Shown in pieces: positions 21,791 through 30,536 of a DNA stretch of 64,000 nt. The first letter of the stretch is position 1. The number at the start of each line of letters is the position of its first letter. Origin of the DNA: Dinoroseobacter sp049801095 (lineage in GTDB: Bacteria > Pseudomonadota > Alphaproteobacteria > Rhodobacterales > Rhodobacteraceae); contig NZ_JBNAGH010000005.1 of NCBI RefSeq assembly GCF_049801095.1, forward strand, positions 1 through 64,000. The letters are read 5' to 3'. The notes beneath the pieces were generated by a model. The model was given only the letters and a program-made list of their open reading frames with translations. It had not been told where the DNA came from and made no database searches. The translations under genes and the position numbers were made by a program.

Positions 21791-24734
21791 GGAGCCGCTC
21801 TCCTTCCGGGTCGATGAAATGGGGCGCGACCACTTCCACCGCGTGATCCACGCCGGTCAGGGGACTCACCACGCGCAACTTCTCGCCCAACCTCTGATCC
21901 CCGGCCTTCAGAAAGCCGAGTGCGATGGCATGGCCCAGATGGGGCGAGTGACAGGTCGAGGTGATAAAGCCCTGATCCTCCGCCGCGGTGACGCCCGCGT
22001 CCTTGGCGACCAGGTGGGATCCCGCAGGCACCGGCAGGCTCGGGTCCGTGGGCTTGAACCCCACAAGGCGCAGGGCATCCGGGGCGTTCAACCCCTCCCG
22101 CCGGGAGAGGACCGTGCCGATACTGTCCTTCTTGTCCGAGACCATCCGTGCCATCCCAAGGTTCAGGGCCGTGGTGGTGCCGTTCAGCTCATTGCCCGCC
22201 GGATGCCCCTTTTCGATCCGCATCACGCTGAGTGCCTCGCTGCCATAGGGCGTGACGTCGAACTCTTCCCCTGCGGCCATCAGCTTGCGGATCAGCGCAT
22301 CGCCATAGCGGGTCGGGACAGCGATCTCATAGGCCAGCTCCCCGGAGAAGGAGATCCGGAAAAGCCGCGCCCGCAGCCCGTCCACGCTGATCTCGCCGCA
22401 GGCCATGTAGGGAAACGCCGCGTTCGAGAGGTCGTGGTCCGGATCGACCACCTTTTGCAGCAGCCGCCGCGCGTTCGGCCCCGCGACGGAGAACTGGGCC
22501 CAGGCCTCGGTGGTGGAGATCAGCTGCACATCCATATCGGGAAAGAGGCATTGCCGCACGAACTCCATATGCCTGTAAACGCTGACCGCGTTGGCCGTGG
22601 TCGTGGTGACGATGAAATGGTCCTCCGCCAGCCGCGCGGCGGTGCCGTCATCCATGGCGATCCCATCCTCGCGCAGCATCAGCCCGTAGCGGACCTTGCC
22701 CACCGGAACCTTGGCGAACGGGTTGCAATAAATCCGGTTGAGGAAGGCCGCGGCATCCGTGCCCTGCACATCGATTTTGCCCAAGGTTGTGACGTCGCAG
22801 ATGCCTACGGATTTGCGGGTCTGCAGTACCTCCCGATCCACGGATTGTCGCCAATGGGTCTCGCCCGGGCGCGGGAACCACTGGGCGCGCAGCCACATGC
22901 CCACTTCGACAAAAACCGCGCCTTGCTCTTCGGCCCACTGGTGCGAGGGCGTCTTGCGGGTGGGGCGGAACGCGTCGCCCCGCGACCGCCCTGCAAAGGC
23001 CGCGATCGCCGTAGGTGTATAGGGCGGGCGGAACATGGTGGTGCCCACCTCTGGGATCGGCTTGCCCGCAAGCTCAGCCATGACAGCGAGCCCGCCCATA
23101 TTCGATGTTTTGCCCTGATCCGTCGCCATACCCAGCGTGGTGTAGCGCTTGAGGTGCTCGACGGAGGTGAAGTTCTCCTGATGGGCGAGGGCGATATCCT
23201 TGACCGTCACATCGTTCTGCTGGTCGAGCCAGGCCCGCTTCGCTCCGGTCACATGCCAGAAGGGTGTCAGGCGCAGGGGCGTGTCCTCGGTCTCCGGCAG
23301 GTCGGGGAGGTGCGCCTCGATCCCGAGATCGGCAAGTGCGGCCTGCGCGCTCTCGGCCCCGGACCGCAGCGCGCCCGCCGTAATGAGGAAGCCCTGCGCC
23401 GCCCCCGCGACCCGCAAGCCTTGGGGCAGAGGCTCTGCCGGGACAAAGGCGGCAATTGTCTCTTCCCAGACCGGCCTGCCGCGATGGTGGCTCGCCAGAT
23501 GCAAGTTCGGGTTCCACCCGCCGGAGACGCCGAGCGCTCCGCAGGCGATCTGCTGCTGCGCGCCCTCTGCAGTGGTGACCGTGACCGTTGTCAGGCCGAG
23601 CCGCCCGCGCGTGTCCGTGACCACGGCGCCGGGGATCACCTCATAGGAGGTGCTCTCGGGCGCGTCGGCGCGGGTGTCGATCACGGCGGCGATTTCGACC
23701 CCAGCCGCCTGCAGATCCGCCGCACTGCGATGGCCATCGTCATTATTGGTGAAAATGGCGACGCGCCGGGCCGGGGTGACCGCCCAGCGATTGACGTAGC
23801 TGCGCAGGGCCGAGGCCAGCATGATGCCGGGCCGATCGTTGTTGTCAAAGGCGATGGGCCGCTCCGTGGCCCCGGCGGCCAGAACCGCGCGCTTGGCGTA
23901 GATCCGCCAGAGGATCTGGCGCGGTTTGCCCGTGGGCGGGATGGCCACATGGTCCCAGACCCGCTCCAGCGCGCCGTAAATCCCGTGATCGAACCCGCCG
24001 AGCACCGTGGTCCGGGTCATCACCCGGGCATTCGGCAGGCTCTCAAGCTCGGCGAGAACCTGGGCGGCCCAGACCGCCCCAGCGGTATCCCCAATACAGT
24101 GGGTTTCGGCATTCAGGCGCCCGCCGATCTGGAAATCCTCATCCGCGAGGATCACCTCCGCCCCGGCCCGCGCGGCGGTCAGCGCCGCCATCAACCCGGT
24201 GGGGCCCGCGCCGATCACCAGCAGGTCGCAATGGCGGAAGCCCTTGTCATAAACATCCGGATCGTCCAGCTCCGACAGGGCGCCGAGCCCGGCGGCCCGA
24301 CGGATGATCGGCTCATAGACTTTCTCCCAGAAGGCGGCGGGCCACATGAAGGTCTTGTAGTAGAACCCCGCCGCGAAGAAGCGGGAGAGCCGGTCGTTGA
24401 TCGCCATGGCGTCGAAGGCAAGGCTCGGCCAGCGGTTCTGGGAGCTGGCCTCGAGCCCGTCAAAGAGCTCCGCCGTGGTCGCACGGGTGTTCGGCTCGGC
24501 CCGGGCGCCGCTGCGCAGGGTGATGATCGCATTCGGCTCCTCGGAGCCTGCGGTCAGGGGGCCACGCGGACGGTGGTACTTGAAGGACCGCCCCATGAGC
24601 CGGACCCCATTGGCCAGCAGGGCAGAGGCCAGCGTATCCCCCTCAAACCCGGTATAGCTTTTCCCGTCGAACCGGAAGTGCAGCGGGGCGTCGCGATTGA
24701 TTTGCCCGCCGCTCAGGCGATGGATCTGGCTCAT
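21783..24734 (-). CDS. mgdC: N-methylglutamate dehydrogenase subunit C (sarcosine oxidase alpha-like)
   Basis: 983 residues. The N-terminus is a ferredoxin-like fold without cluster cysteines (about 15-90), followed by a dinucleotide-binding domain with GAGPTG (175-180), and a C-terminal GcvT-type tetrahydrofolate-binding domain (about 600-980; MWLRAQWFP, DVTTLGKIDVQG, VGKVRYGLML segments). The complex should oxidise N-methylglutamate to glutamate and pass the methyl carbon to tetrahydrofolate as 5,10-methylene-THF. The start overlaps mgdB by four bases. A 1204-residue open frame on the other strand is a GC-rich shadow. Confidence 0.88.
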   Translation of the reverse strand: MSQIHRLSGGQINRDAPLHFRFDGKSYTGFEGDTLASALLANGVRLMGRSFKYHRPRGPLTAGSEEPNAIITLRSGARAEPNTRATTAELFDGLEASSQNRWPSLAFDAMAINDRLSRFFAAGFYYKTFMWPAAFWEKVYEPIIRRAAGLGALSELDDPDVYDKGFRHCDLLVIGAGPTGLMAALTAARAGAEVILADEDFQIGGRLNAETHCIGDTAGAVWAAQVLAELESLPNARVMTRTTVLGGFDHGIYGALERVWDHVAIPPTGKPRQILWRIYAKRAVLAAGATERPIAFDNNDRPGIMLASALRSYVNRWAVTPARRVAIFTNNDDGHRSAADLQAAGVEIAAVIDTRADAPESTSYEVIPGAVVTDTRGRLGLTTVTVTTAEGAQQQIACGALGVSGGWNPNLHLASHHRGRPVWEETIAAFVPAEPLPQGLRVAGAAQGFLITAGALRSGAESAQAALADLGIEAHLPDLPETEDTPLRLTPFWHVTGAKRAWLDQQNDVTVKDIALAHQENFTSVEHLKRYTTLGMATDQGKTSNMGGLAVMAELAGKPIPEVGTTMFRPPYTPTAIAAFAGRSRGDAFRPTRKTPSHQWAEEQGAVFVEVGMWLRAQWFPRPGETHWRQSVDREVLQTRKSVGICDVTTLGKIDVQGTDAAAFLNRIYCNPFAKVPVGKVRYGLMLREDGIAMDDGTAARLAEDHFIVTTTTANAVSVYRHMEFVRQCLFPDMDVQLISTTEAWAQFSVAGPNARRLLQKVVDPDHDLSNAAFPYMACGEISVDGLRARLFRISFSGELAYEIAVPTRYGDALIRKLMAAGEEFDVTPYGSEALSVMRIEKGHPAGNELNGTTTALNLGMARMVSDKKDSIGTVLSRREGLNAPDALRLVGFKPTDPSLPVPAGSHLVAKDAGVTAAEDQGFITSTCHSPHLGHAIALGFLKAGDQRLGEKLRVVSPLTGVDHAVEVVAPHFIDPEGERLRV

Positions 24735-25018
24735 GTCGAGCGCCCTTCGCGCCGCGCCACGTCCCGGGCCAGCTCCACCGAGGTGATCTCATGGGTGAGG
24801 GTGTCGCGGGTCACCACGAGCCAGGACCGGTCCCCTTGCTCGTGAAACCAGAGCTCCCTATGCAGACCGGCGGGGTTGTCGCGCAGGTAGCCGTATTCGA
24901 TGAAGGCCTCCAGCGCGCCGTCGGCCCTCCCGTCCGGGCGCCCGATCAGGGCCGCATCGCCGAGATAGGTGAACTCCGCCGCGTCGCGGGGGCCAAGCAG
25001 GGGGTGGTCAATGATCAT
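24731..25018 (-). CDS. mgdB: N-methylglutamate dehydrogenase subunit B (sarcosine oxidase delta-like)
   Basis: 95 residues. Classical SoxD subunits bind zinc through an N-terminal CxxC pair (CPYCGPR-like). Here the same place reads HPLLGPRDAAEFTYLG and the whole protein contains no cysteine. The absence of zinc ligands supports N-methylglutamate dehydrogenase rather than sarcosine oxidase, though that inference needs alignment. Gene order mgdA-B-C-D with 9-base and overlapping junctions implies one transcript. Confidence 0.82.
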   Translation of the reverse strand: MIIDHPLLGPRDAAEFTYLGDAALIGRPDGRADGALEAFIEYGYLRDNPAGLHRELWFHEQGDRSWLVVTRDTLTHEITSVELARDVARREGRST

Positions 25019-25027
25019 GTCCGCGCC

Positions 25028-26278
25028 TCAATGCAGGTTGGGCTGATTGCCCATGCCTTTTTCGTCGATCATGTGCCCGGTGGCGAAACGATCGAGCCGG
25101 TAGGCCGTGGCGGTGGGGTGAGGGGCATCCGTGGCGAGCAGATGGGCATAGGCATAGCCGGAGGCCGGGGTCGCCTTGAACCCGCCATAGCACCAGCCGC
25201 CATTGAAATAGAGCCCGTCGATCGGGGTGCGGTCGATGATTGGTGAGCCATCCATGCTCATATCCATGATCCCGCCCCACATCCGCAAAAGGCGCGCGCG
25301 GCCCAGCATCGGAAAGATCGCCATGCCACCCTCGCAGACATCCTCGACCACCGGCAGGTTGCCGCGCTGGGCATAGGAGTTGTAGCCGTCGATATCGCCG
25401 CCAAAGACCAGCCCACCCTTGTCCGACTGGCTGACATAGAAATGCCCCGCGCCGAAGGTGACCACCCCGGGCAACACGGGTTTTAACCCTTCGGAGACGA
25501 AGGCCTGCAGCACATGGCTCTCGATCGGCAGGCGCATCCCCGCGTGGGCCATGACCCGGCTGGAGGAGCCGGCGACGCAGACCCCGACCTTGCCCGCCTT
25601 GATCGGACCTCGGGTCGTCTCCACCCCGGTGCAGGTGCCGTTCTCGATGACAAGTCCCGTGACCTCGCAATTCTGCAGGATGTCCACGCCCAGTTGGTCC
25701 GCCGCCCGCGCATACCCCCAGGCCACCGCATCGTGGCGTACGGTACCGCCGCGATGCTGGGCGAGCCCGCCCTTGATCGGGAAGCGTGCGGTCTCGGTAT
25801 TCAGGAACGGGTAGCGCGCCTTGATCTGCGCGGTGCTGAGCAGTTCCGCATCCGCGCCATGCATGCGCATCGCATTGCCCCGCCGGATGAAGGCGTCGCG
25901 CTGGGCGTCGGAATGGATCAGGTTCAGGATCCCGCGCTGGCTGACCATGGCGTTGTAGTTGAGCTCCTGCTCCAGCCCCTCCCAGAGCTGCAGCGAGAAC
26001 TCATAGAACGGCTCGTTGCCGTCGAGCAGGTAGTTCGAGCGGATGATCGTGGTGTTCCGCCCTACATTGCCGCCGCCGATCCAGCCCTTCTCGAGCACGG
26101 CCACCCGGTGCCGCCCATAGATGGAGGCGAGGTAATAGGCCGTGGCGAGCCCGTGCCCACCACCGCCGATGATCAGGATATCATAGCTGGGCTTGGGCTC
26201 CGGATCGCGCCAGGCCGGGCCCCAGCCGCGATGGCCGGTGAGGGCTTCTTTGATGACGCGAAAACCTGAATAGCGCAT
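25028..26278 (-). CDS. mgdA: N-methylglutamate dehydrogenase subunit A (sarcosine oxidase beta-like FAD oxidoreductase)
   Basis: 416 residues of the DAO family. The FAD-binding loop ILIIGGGGHGLATAYYLA lies at about 30-47, followed by GGNVGRNTTIIRSNY (about 73-87); GLYFNGGWCYGGFKATP near the C-terminus is the substrate-side segment. It is the demethylating flavoprotein subunit. First gene of mgdABCD, with AAGGAG ten bases before the ATG. It could be misread as soxB; linkage to gmaS and mgs genes favours the N-methylglutamate role. Confidence 0.87.
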   Translation of the reverse strand: MRYSGFRVIKEALTGHRGWGPAWRDPEPKPSYDILIIGGGGHGLATAYYLASIYGRHRVAVLEKGWIGGGNVGRNTTIIRSNYLLDGNEPFYEFSLQLWEGLEQELNYNAMVSQRGILNLIHSDAQRDAFIRRGNAMRMHGADAELLSTAQIKARYPFLNTETARFPIKGGLAQHRGGTVRHDAVAWGYARAADQLGVDILQNCEVTGLVIENGTCTGVETTRGPIKAGKVGVCVAGSSSRVMAHAGMRLPIESHVLQAFVSEGLKPVLPGVVTFGAGHFYVSQSDKGGLVFGGDIDGYNSYAQRGNLPVVEDVCEGGMAIFPMLGRARLLRMWGGIMDMSMDGSPIIDRTPIDGLYFNGGWCYGGFKATPASGYAYAHLLATDAPHPTATAYRLDRFATGHMIDEKGMGNQPNLH

Positions 26279-26385
26279 GCGGTTCGGACTCCTTCCGCGC
26301 GATCATGATCTATGAAACAGGGGTTTGTCCTAGGGAAACCCGACGGGGACGCATGCAAATCGGACATCCATGTCGGATCTGGGGG
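26279..26385 (-). promoter_or_regulatory. mgdABCD promoter region with two inverted repeats
   Basis: The gap between the GntR gene's stop and mgdA carries a hairpin GGGTTT/AAACCC (26321-26326 with 26336-26341) that could end the GntR transcript, and a compact palindrome GACAT-CC-ATGTC (26363-26374) about 85 bases before the mgdA start. The palindrome is a candidate operator for one of the nearby regulators. Confidence 0.4.
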
Positions 26386-27078
26386 TCAGGGCGTGCCCGA
26401 CAGGGCCTCGGCAGCGAGCAGCCGGTCGGCAATCGCCATGGTGTCATCTAGGTGGCTTTCCACCGCCGCGCGTGCGGCTTCGGGATCTCCGGCCGTGATC
26501 GCGTCACAGATCCGCGCCATGTGCTCGGGACCCGGGCGCGCGCGATCCGCAGCGGCGAGGGTCAGCATGCGGAGGCGGCTGATCCGCCCGTTCAAACGCT
26601 GCACGACCTCCCAGGCGACTGTGTGCCCGGCCCCTTCGAAGATCTCGGCATAAAAGTCCGAACTGGTGCGAAAGACCGTGCCCGGGCTGGCCTCCGCCAG
26701 ACCCTGCTGCAGACGCTTCAGGGCGTCGCGCAGGCGGGTCGCGCCTTCGGGTGTGATTTTGTGGGCGCAGGCCTCGGCGGCGGCAGTTTCCAGCGCGCGG
26801 CGGATGTCATAGATCTGGCGCGCGTCGTCCCGGCTCATCCGGGCTACGATGGGGCCGCGCCCGGGCAGGATCTCGACCAGACCCTCGGCCTCCAGGTAGC
26901 GGATGGTCTCGCGAACCACCGTGCGGCTCACCCCGAGTTGGTCGCAGAGCGGTCGTTCGACGAGCCTTTGACCGGGCTCGAACACGCCTTCGATGATCGC
27001 TTCGCGCATGCGCTCCTGCACCAGATCCCGCAGGGTGGCGGGCGGCTGGTCGATCTTGGCGAGAGAGGCTTTCGGCAT
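26386..27078 (-). CDS. GntR-family regulator (FCD subfamily)
   Basis: 230 residues from the ATG at 27078 (MPKASLAK); a longer frame to 27147 would run across the operator. The winged helix spans about 18-80 (RLVERPLCDQLGVSRTVVRETIRYLEAEGLVEILPGRG) and the FCD ligand domain about 90-220 with helices bearing the usual Asp/His metal-effector residues. It is divergent from the monooxygenase operon and is its likely repressor; a TGGTATACCA site lies between them. Confidence 0.87.
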   Translation of the reverse strand: MPKASLAKIDQPPATLRDLVQERMREAIIEGVFEPGQRLVERPLCDQLGVSRTVVRETIRYLEAEGLVEILPGRGPIVARMSRDDARQIYDIRRALETAAAEACAHKITPEGATRLRDALKRLQQGLAEASPGTVFRTSSDFYAEIFEGAGHTVAWEVVQRLNGRISRLRMLTLAAADRARPGPEHMARICDAITAGDPEAARAAVESHLDDTMAIADRLLAAEALSGTP

Positions 27079-27120
27079 GAGGCGAGGATAGGGAGGCCCG
27101 GGGAGCGGAGCAAGATCATA

Positions 27121-27146
27121 TTGACATATGGTATGATGGTATACCA
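27121..27146. promoter_or_regulatory. GntR operator and promoter candidate for the monooxygenase operon
   Basis: TGGTATACCA (27137-27146) is a perfect palindrome that fits the FCD/FadR-subfamily form TNGT-N-ACNA. A second half-like TGGTAT copy overlaps its left side (27129-27134). A TTGACA hexamer at 27121-27126 could serve as a -35 element. The site is 34 bases before the AA_synth-family start and 59 before the GntR start. Confidence 0.55.
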
Positions 27147-27179
27147 AACTTCTGCCATCGAATCCGGGAAGGGACAGCC

Positions 27180-27782
27180 ATGGCGGCGGAGATCCGAAAA
27201 ACGCTTTTGCAGGTGGAGCATACGCTGATCGAAGGCGGCAAACCGGCGGAGACGCCGCTGGTCCTGATCGCGGCGGTGGCGGTGATCCGGAACCCCTGGG
27301 CGGGGATGGGCTTTGTCGAGGATCTGCGCCCGGCCATCAATGCGTGCGCGCCCGGGCTGGGGGCCCGGCTGACGCAGATGATCCTTGAGGCCGCGGGCGG
27401 CGGCGACAGGGTCGAGGGCTATGGCAAGGCCGCGATTGTCGGGGTCAATGGCGAGGTGGAGCATGGCTCGGCCCTGATCCACACCCTGCGCTTCGGCAAC
27501 CACTACCGCGAAGCCGTTGGCGCGAAATCCTATCTCGCCTTCACCAACACGCGCGGTCCCGCAAACGCATCGCTGCAGATCCCGCTGATGGACAAGAACG
27601 ATGGCGGGCGGCGGAGCCATTACCTGACCATTCAGCTTGCAATCCCCGATGCCCCGGCCCCCGATGAGATCGTGATCGCGCTGGGCGCCTCCACCGGCGG
27701 GCGGCCCCATCACCGGATCGGGGATCGGTATCAGGACCTCAAGGAACTTGGCCATGATGTCGACAACCCTGCAGCAGTTTGA
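27180..27782 (+). CDS. AA_synth-family protein (formerly DUF1185)
   Basis: 200 residues matching the small AA_synth family (PF06684) by overall form: EIRKTLLQVEHTLIEGG at the start, IRNPWAGMGFVEDLRP (about 37-52), GKAAIVGVNGEVEHGSALIH (about 82-101) and the late segment ALGASTGGRPHHRIGDRY. No experimentally settled function is known to me. The family is often found with catabolic genes for nitrogenous or heterocyclic compounds. Here it opens the operon with hydrolase, flavin reductase and luciferase-like monooxygenase. Confidence 0.75.
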   Translation: MAAEIRKTLLQVEHTLIEGGKPAETPLVLIAAVAVIRNPWAGMGFVEDLRPAINACAPGLGARLTQMILEAAGGGDRVEGYGKAAIVGVNGEVEHGSALIHTLRFGNHYREAVGAKSYLAFTNTRGPANASLQIPLMDKNDGGRRSHYLTIQLAIPDAPAPDEIVIALGASTGGRPHHRIGDRYQDLKELGHDVDNPAAV

Positions 27783-28566
27783 GGGGCTCGGGCAGATCGG
27801 CCTCCAAGATCGGGGGCAGGGCGCGCCGCTGATCCTGCTCCACGGGGTTGGGATGCAATCGGCGGCCTGGGCGCCGCAGCTCGACGTTCTGTCGCGCACC
27901 CATCGGGTGATCGCGCTGGACCTGCCCGGCCATGGCGGCAGCGCGCCTTTGGCGGGGGTGCCGGGTCTGCCGGACTACGTGGCCTGGCTGTCGGATGTGG
28001 TGTCGGCAATTGGGCTTGGTCGGGTCAGTCTTGCGGGCCATTCCATGGGCGCGCTGATTGCCACCGGATTTGCGGTGACGCGGCCCGATGTCGTGCGCCG
28101 GGTGGCCCTCTTGAACGGAACCTATCGCCGGGGCCCCGCCGCGCGGCAGGCGGTGATCGCCCGCGCCGCGCAGATCCGCGCCGGACATATGGATCTCGAG
28201 ACGCCGCTGGAGCGCTGGTTCGGGCAAGACCCGAGCACCGATCACCTGCGTGCACAGGTCCGCAGTTGGCTCGCCGCTGTGGATCCCAAAGGGTATGGCG
28301 ACGCCTATGCGGCCTTTGCCGAGGGGGATGCGGTCTATGCCGACCGGCTGGGGCAGTTTCCAGGGCCGCTGCTGGCGCTGACCGGCGCGGATGACCCGAA
28401 CTCCACCCCGGCCATGTCGCGCGCCATGGCGCAGGCCGCGCCCCAAGGGCGGGCGGTCATCCTCGAAGGTGCGCGGCACATGGCCAACCTAACCGCGCCA
28501 GCGGCCGTCAATGACGCGCTCGCGGATTGGCTTGCGCAGAGCGATGAGATGAGGCAGCGGGCATGA
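27754..28566 (+). CDS. Alpha/beta hydrolase, RutD-like
   Basis: 270 residues. HGVGMQ provides the oxyanion-loop region, the nucleophile elbow is GHSMGA, the acid is probably the Asp in LTGADD, and the histidine is in GARHMANL. ATG 27754 is preferred because AAGGAA (27741-27746) lies at normal spacing; the frame also opens with a TTG at 27748. It overlaps the AA_synth-family gene by about 29 bases, so translation is coupled. Together with the flavin reductase and luciferase-like enzyme it recalls the RutD/RutF/RutA set of pyrimidine ring opening, but the substrate is unknown. Confidence 0.8.
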   Translation: MMSTTLQQFEGLGQIGLQDRGQGAPLILLHGVGMQSAAWAPQLDVLSRTHRVIALDLPGHGGSAPLAGVPGLPDYVAWLSDVVSAIGLGRVSLAGHSMGALIATGFAVTRPDVVRRVALLNGTYRRGPAARQAVIARAAQIRAGHMDLETPLERWFGQDPSTDHLRAQVRSWLAAVDPKGYGDAYAAFAEGDAVYADRLGQFPGPLLALTGADDPNSTPAMSRAMAQAAPQGRAVILEGARHMANLTAPAAVNDALADWLAQSDEMRQRA

Positions 28567-29492
28567 CCGGCTTTGATCCCAAGGAGCTCCGCAAGGCGTT
28601 CGGCACCTTCATGACCGGGGTCACGGTGGTCACGGCTCGGGATCCGGGCGGCGCGCCGCTCGGCTTTACGGCGAATTCCTTCACATCGGTCTCGCTGGAC
28701 CCGCCGCTCGTGCTGGTCTGTCTGGCGACGGCCTCCGCCAACTACGAGGCCTTTACGACGGCCCAAGGCTTCGCCGTGAACATCCTGTCGGAGGGCCAAA
28801 CCGCCCTCTCCAACACCTTTGCCCGCCCGGCGGAGGATCGCTTTGCCGAGGTAAGCTGGCAGGCTGGCCCGCACGGGGCGCCGATCCTCGACGGGGTCTC
28901 GGCCTGGTTTGATTGCGCGATGCACCAGACCGTGGCGGCGGGCGACCATGTGGTCCTGATCGGCGAGGTCCGCGCCTTTGACCACAGCCCAACCCCGGGC
29001 CTTGGCTATGCGCGCGGGGCCTATGTGACCGCATCCGCCGAGGCGGAGGCGTTGACCCCGCCCCGGGACATGGTGGTCTCGGCCCTGATCGAGCGGGATG
29101 GCCAGATCCTGCTGCAGGATGCGGGCGATGGCAGCCTGTCTCTCCCGACCAGTGATGATGTGACCGACGGGGTGCACGCGACGCTGGATCGCCTGATCGG
29201 CGAGACCGGGCTGCAGGCGGAGCCGGGCTTCATCTACGCCGTCTACAAGGACGCGCGGATGGGGCGGCACCACGTCTCCTTCCTGTGTCCGGCGGGGCCG
29301 GGCGCCCCGCAACGGGGGGCGTTCACGGTTCTCAACCCCTCCACACTCATGGATGTGGCGGACCCGGCAACTTGCACCATGCTGGAGCGGTTCGCCGACG
29401 AGAGCCGCCTTGGCGATTTCGGGGTGTATTACGGCAATGAGGTGACCGGCGAGGTCAGGCCCCGCGAGACAGGAGGCGCGCGTTCATCATGA
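28563..29492 (+). CDS. Flavin reductase fused to a degenerate Nudix-like domain
   Basis: 309 residues. Residues 1-165 are a HpaC/RutF-type flavin reductase (FGTFMTGVTVVTARD, GFTANSFTSVSLDPPLVLVCL, FAVNILS), which should supply reduced FMN to the luciferase-like monooxygenase encoded next. Residues about 172-300 have the Nudix pattern (VSALIERDGQILLQD, then a helix ending IGETGL) but lack the complete G-x5-E-x7-REUXEE box, so hydrolase activity is doubtful; it may bind a nucleotide. The gene is coupled by ATGA overlap to the upstream hydrolase. Confidence 0.8.
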   Translation: MTGFDPKELRKAFGTFMTGVTVVTARDPGGAPLGFTANSFTSVSLDPPLVLVCLATASANYEAFTTAQGFAVNILSEGQTALSNTFARPAEDRFAEVSWQAGPHGAPILDGVSAWFDCAMHQTVAAGDHVVLIGEVRAFDHSPTPGLGYARGAYVTASAEAEALTPPRDMVVSALIERDGQILLQDAGDGSLSLPTSDDVTDGVHATLDRLIGETGLQAEPGFIYAVYKDARMGRHHVSFLCPAGPGAPQRGAFTVLNPSTLMDVADPATCTMLERFADESRLGDFGVYYGNEVTGEVRPRETGGARSS

Positions 29493-30526
29493 AGTTTTCC
29501 CTCTTTGCGCATATGGAGCGGATCTCTCCGGATCAGGATCAAAAGCAGCTCTATGACGAGTTCATCGCGCTGTGCAAAATCGCTGATGCGGGCGGGATGC
29601 ATGCGGTCTGGACCGGGGAGCATCATGGGATGAACTTCACCATGGCGCCCAACCCGTTCCTGAACCTGATCGATGTGGCCCGTCATACCAAGCATGTGCG
29701 GCTTGGGACCGGCACGGTGATCGCGCCGTTCTGGCACCCGATCCGGCTCGCAGGCGAGGCGGCGATGACGGATATCATCACCGAAGGGCGCCTCGATCTC
29801 GGTATCGCCCGGGGCGCCTACAGCTTTGAGTATGAGCGGATGATGCCCGGTCTCGACGCGTGGGAGGCGGGCCAGCGCATGCGAGAGCTGGTGCCCGCGG
29901 TCCAGAAGCTCTGGGAGGGGGATTATACCCATGAGGGGGAGTTTTTCACCTTCCCCAAGACCACCTCGGCCCCTCAGCCCCTGCAACCGGGCGGCCCGCC
30001 GATCTGGGTCGCGGCGCGGGATCCCAACAGCCATGAATTTGCGGTGGCCAATGGCTGCAATGTGCAGGTCACGCCGCTCTGGAATGGCGATGATGAGGTC
30101 GCGGATCTGATGGCGAAGTTTCAGGCGGCCTGCCAGAAGTTCCCCGCGATCCCGCGCCCCAAGATCATGCTCTTGCGCCATACCTATGTGGCCGAGGACG
30201 CGGCGGATGTGCGTCAGGCGGCGATCGAGCTCAATCGGTTCTATTGCTATTTCGGGGCGTGGTTCCTGAACAAGCGCGACATCCATCAGGGTCTCATCGA
30301 CCCGCTCAGCGACGGCGAGATCGCAGCACATCCGTTCTATACGCCCGAGAACATGGAGCGGGACCTGGTGATCGGCACGCCTGGCACGGTCATCGACCGG
30401 CTGCGCAAGAGCGCCGAGCTCGGCTATGATGAATACGCGTTCTGGGTGGATTCCAGCATGAGTTTCGAGCGCAAGAAAGCCTCGCTCGAGCGGTTCATCT
30501 CGGATGTGATGCCCGCGTTCCAGTAA
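29489..30526 (+). CDS. Luciferase-like (LLM) flavin-dependent monooxygenase
   Basis: 345 residues of the bacterial-luciferase TIM-barrel family: WTGEHHG (about 41-47), RLGTGTVIAPFWHPIRLAGEAAMTDIITEGRLDLGIARGAY (about 71-111), and a C-terminal GTPGTVIDRLRKSAELGYDEYAFWVD segment. It should use FMNH2 from the preceding reductase and O2 to oxygenate a small substrate, for example by ring opening, Baeyer-Villiger reaction or dealkylation. AGGAGG at 29471-29476 precedes the start, which overlaps the reductase stop. The substrate is unknown. Confidence 0.85.
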   Translation: MKFSLFAHMERISPDQDQKQLYDEFIALCKIADAGGMHAVWTGEHHGMNFTMAPNPFLNLIDVARHTKHVRLGTGTVIAPFWHPIRLAGEAAMTDIITEGRLDLGIARGAYSFEYERMMPGLDAWEAGQRMRELVPAVQKLWEGDYTHEGEFFTFPKTTSAPQPLQPGGPPIWVAARDPNSHEFAVANGCNVQVTPLWNGDDEVADLMAKFQAACQKFPAIPRPKIMLLRHTYVAEDAADVRQAAIELNRFYCYFGAWFLNKRDIHQGLIDPLSDGEIAAHPFYTPENMERDLVIGTPGTVIDRLRKSAELGYDEYAFWVDSSMSFERKKASLERFISDVMPAFQ

Positions 30527-30536
30527 GAGGGTGAGG

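Noticed and set aside
21231..24845. 1204-codon open frame on the plus strand
   Set aside because: It lies opposite mgdC and mgdD, whose domains are recognisable. Its translation is rich in Arg, Gly, His and Pro without family motifs, as expected for the antisense of GC-rich genes.
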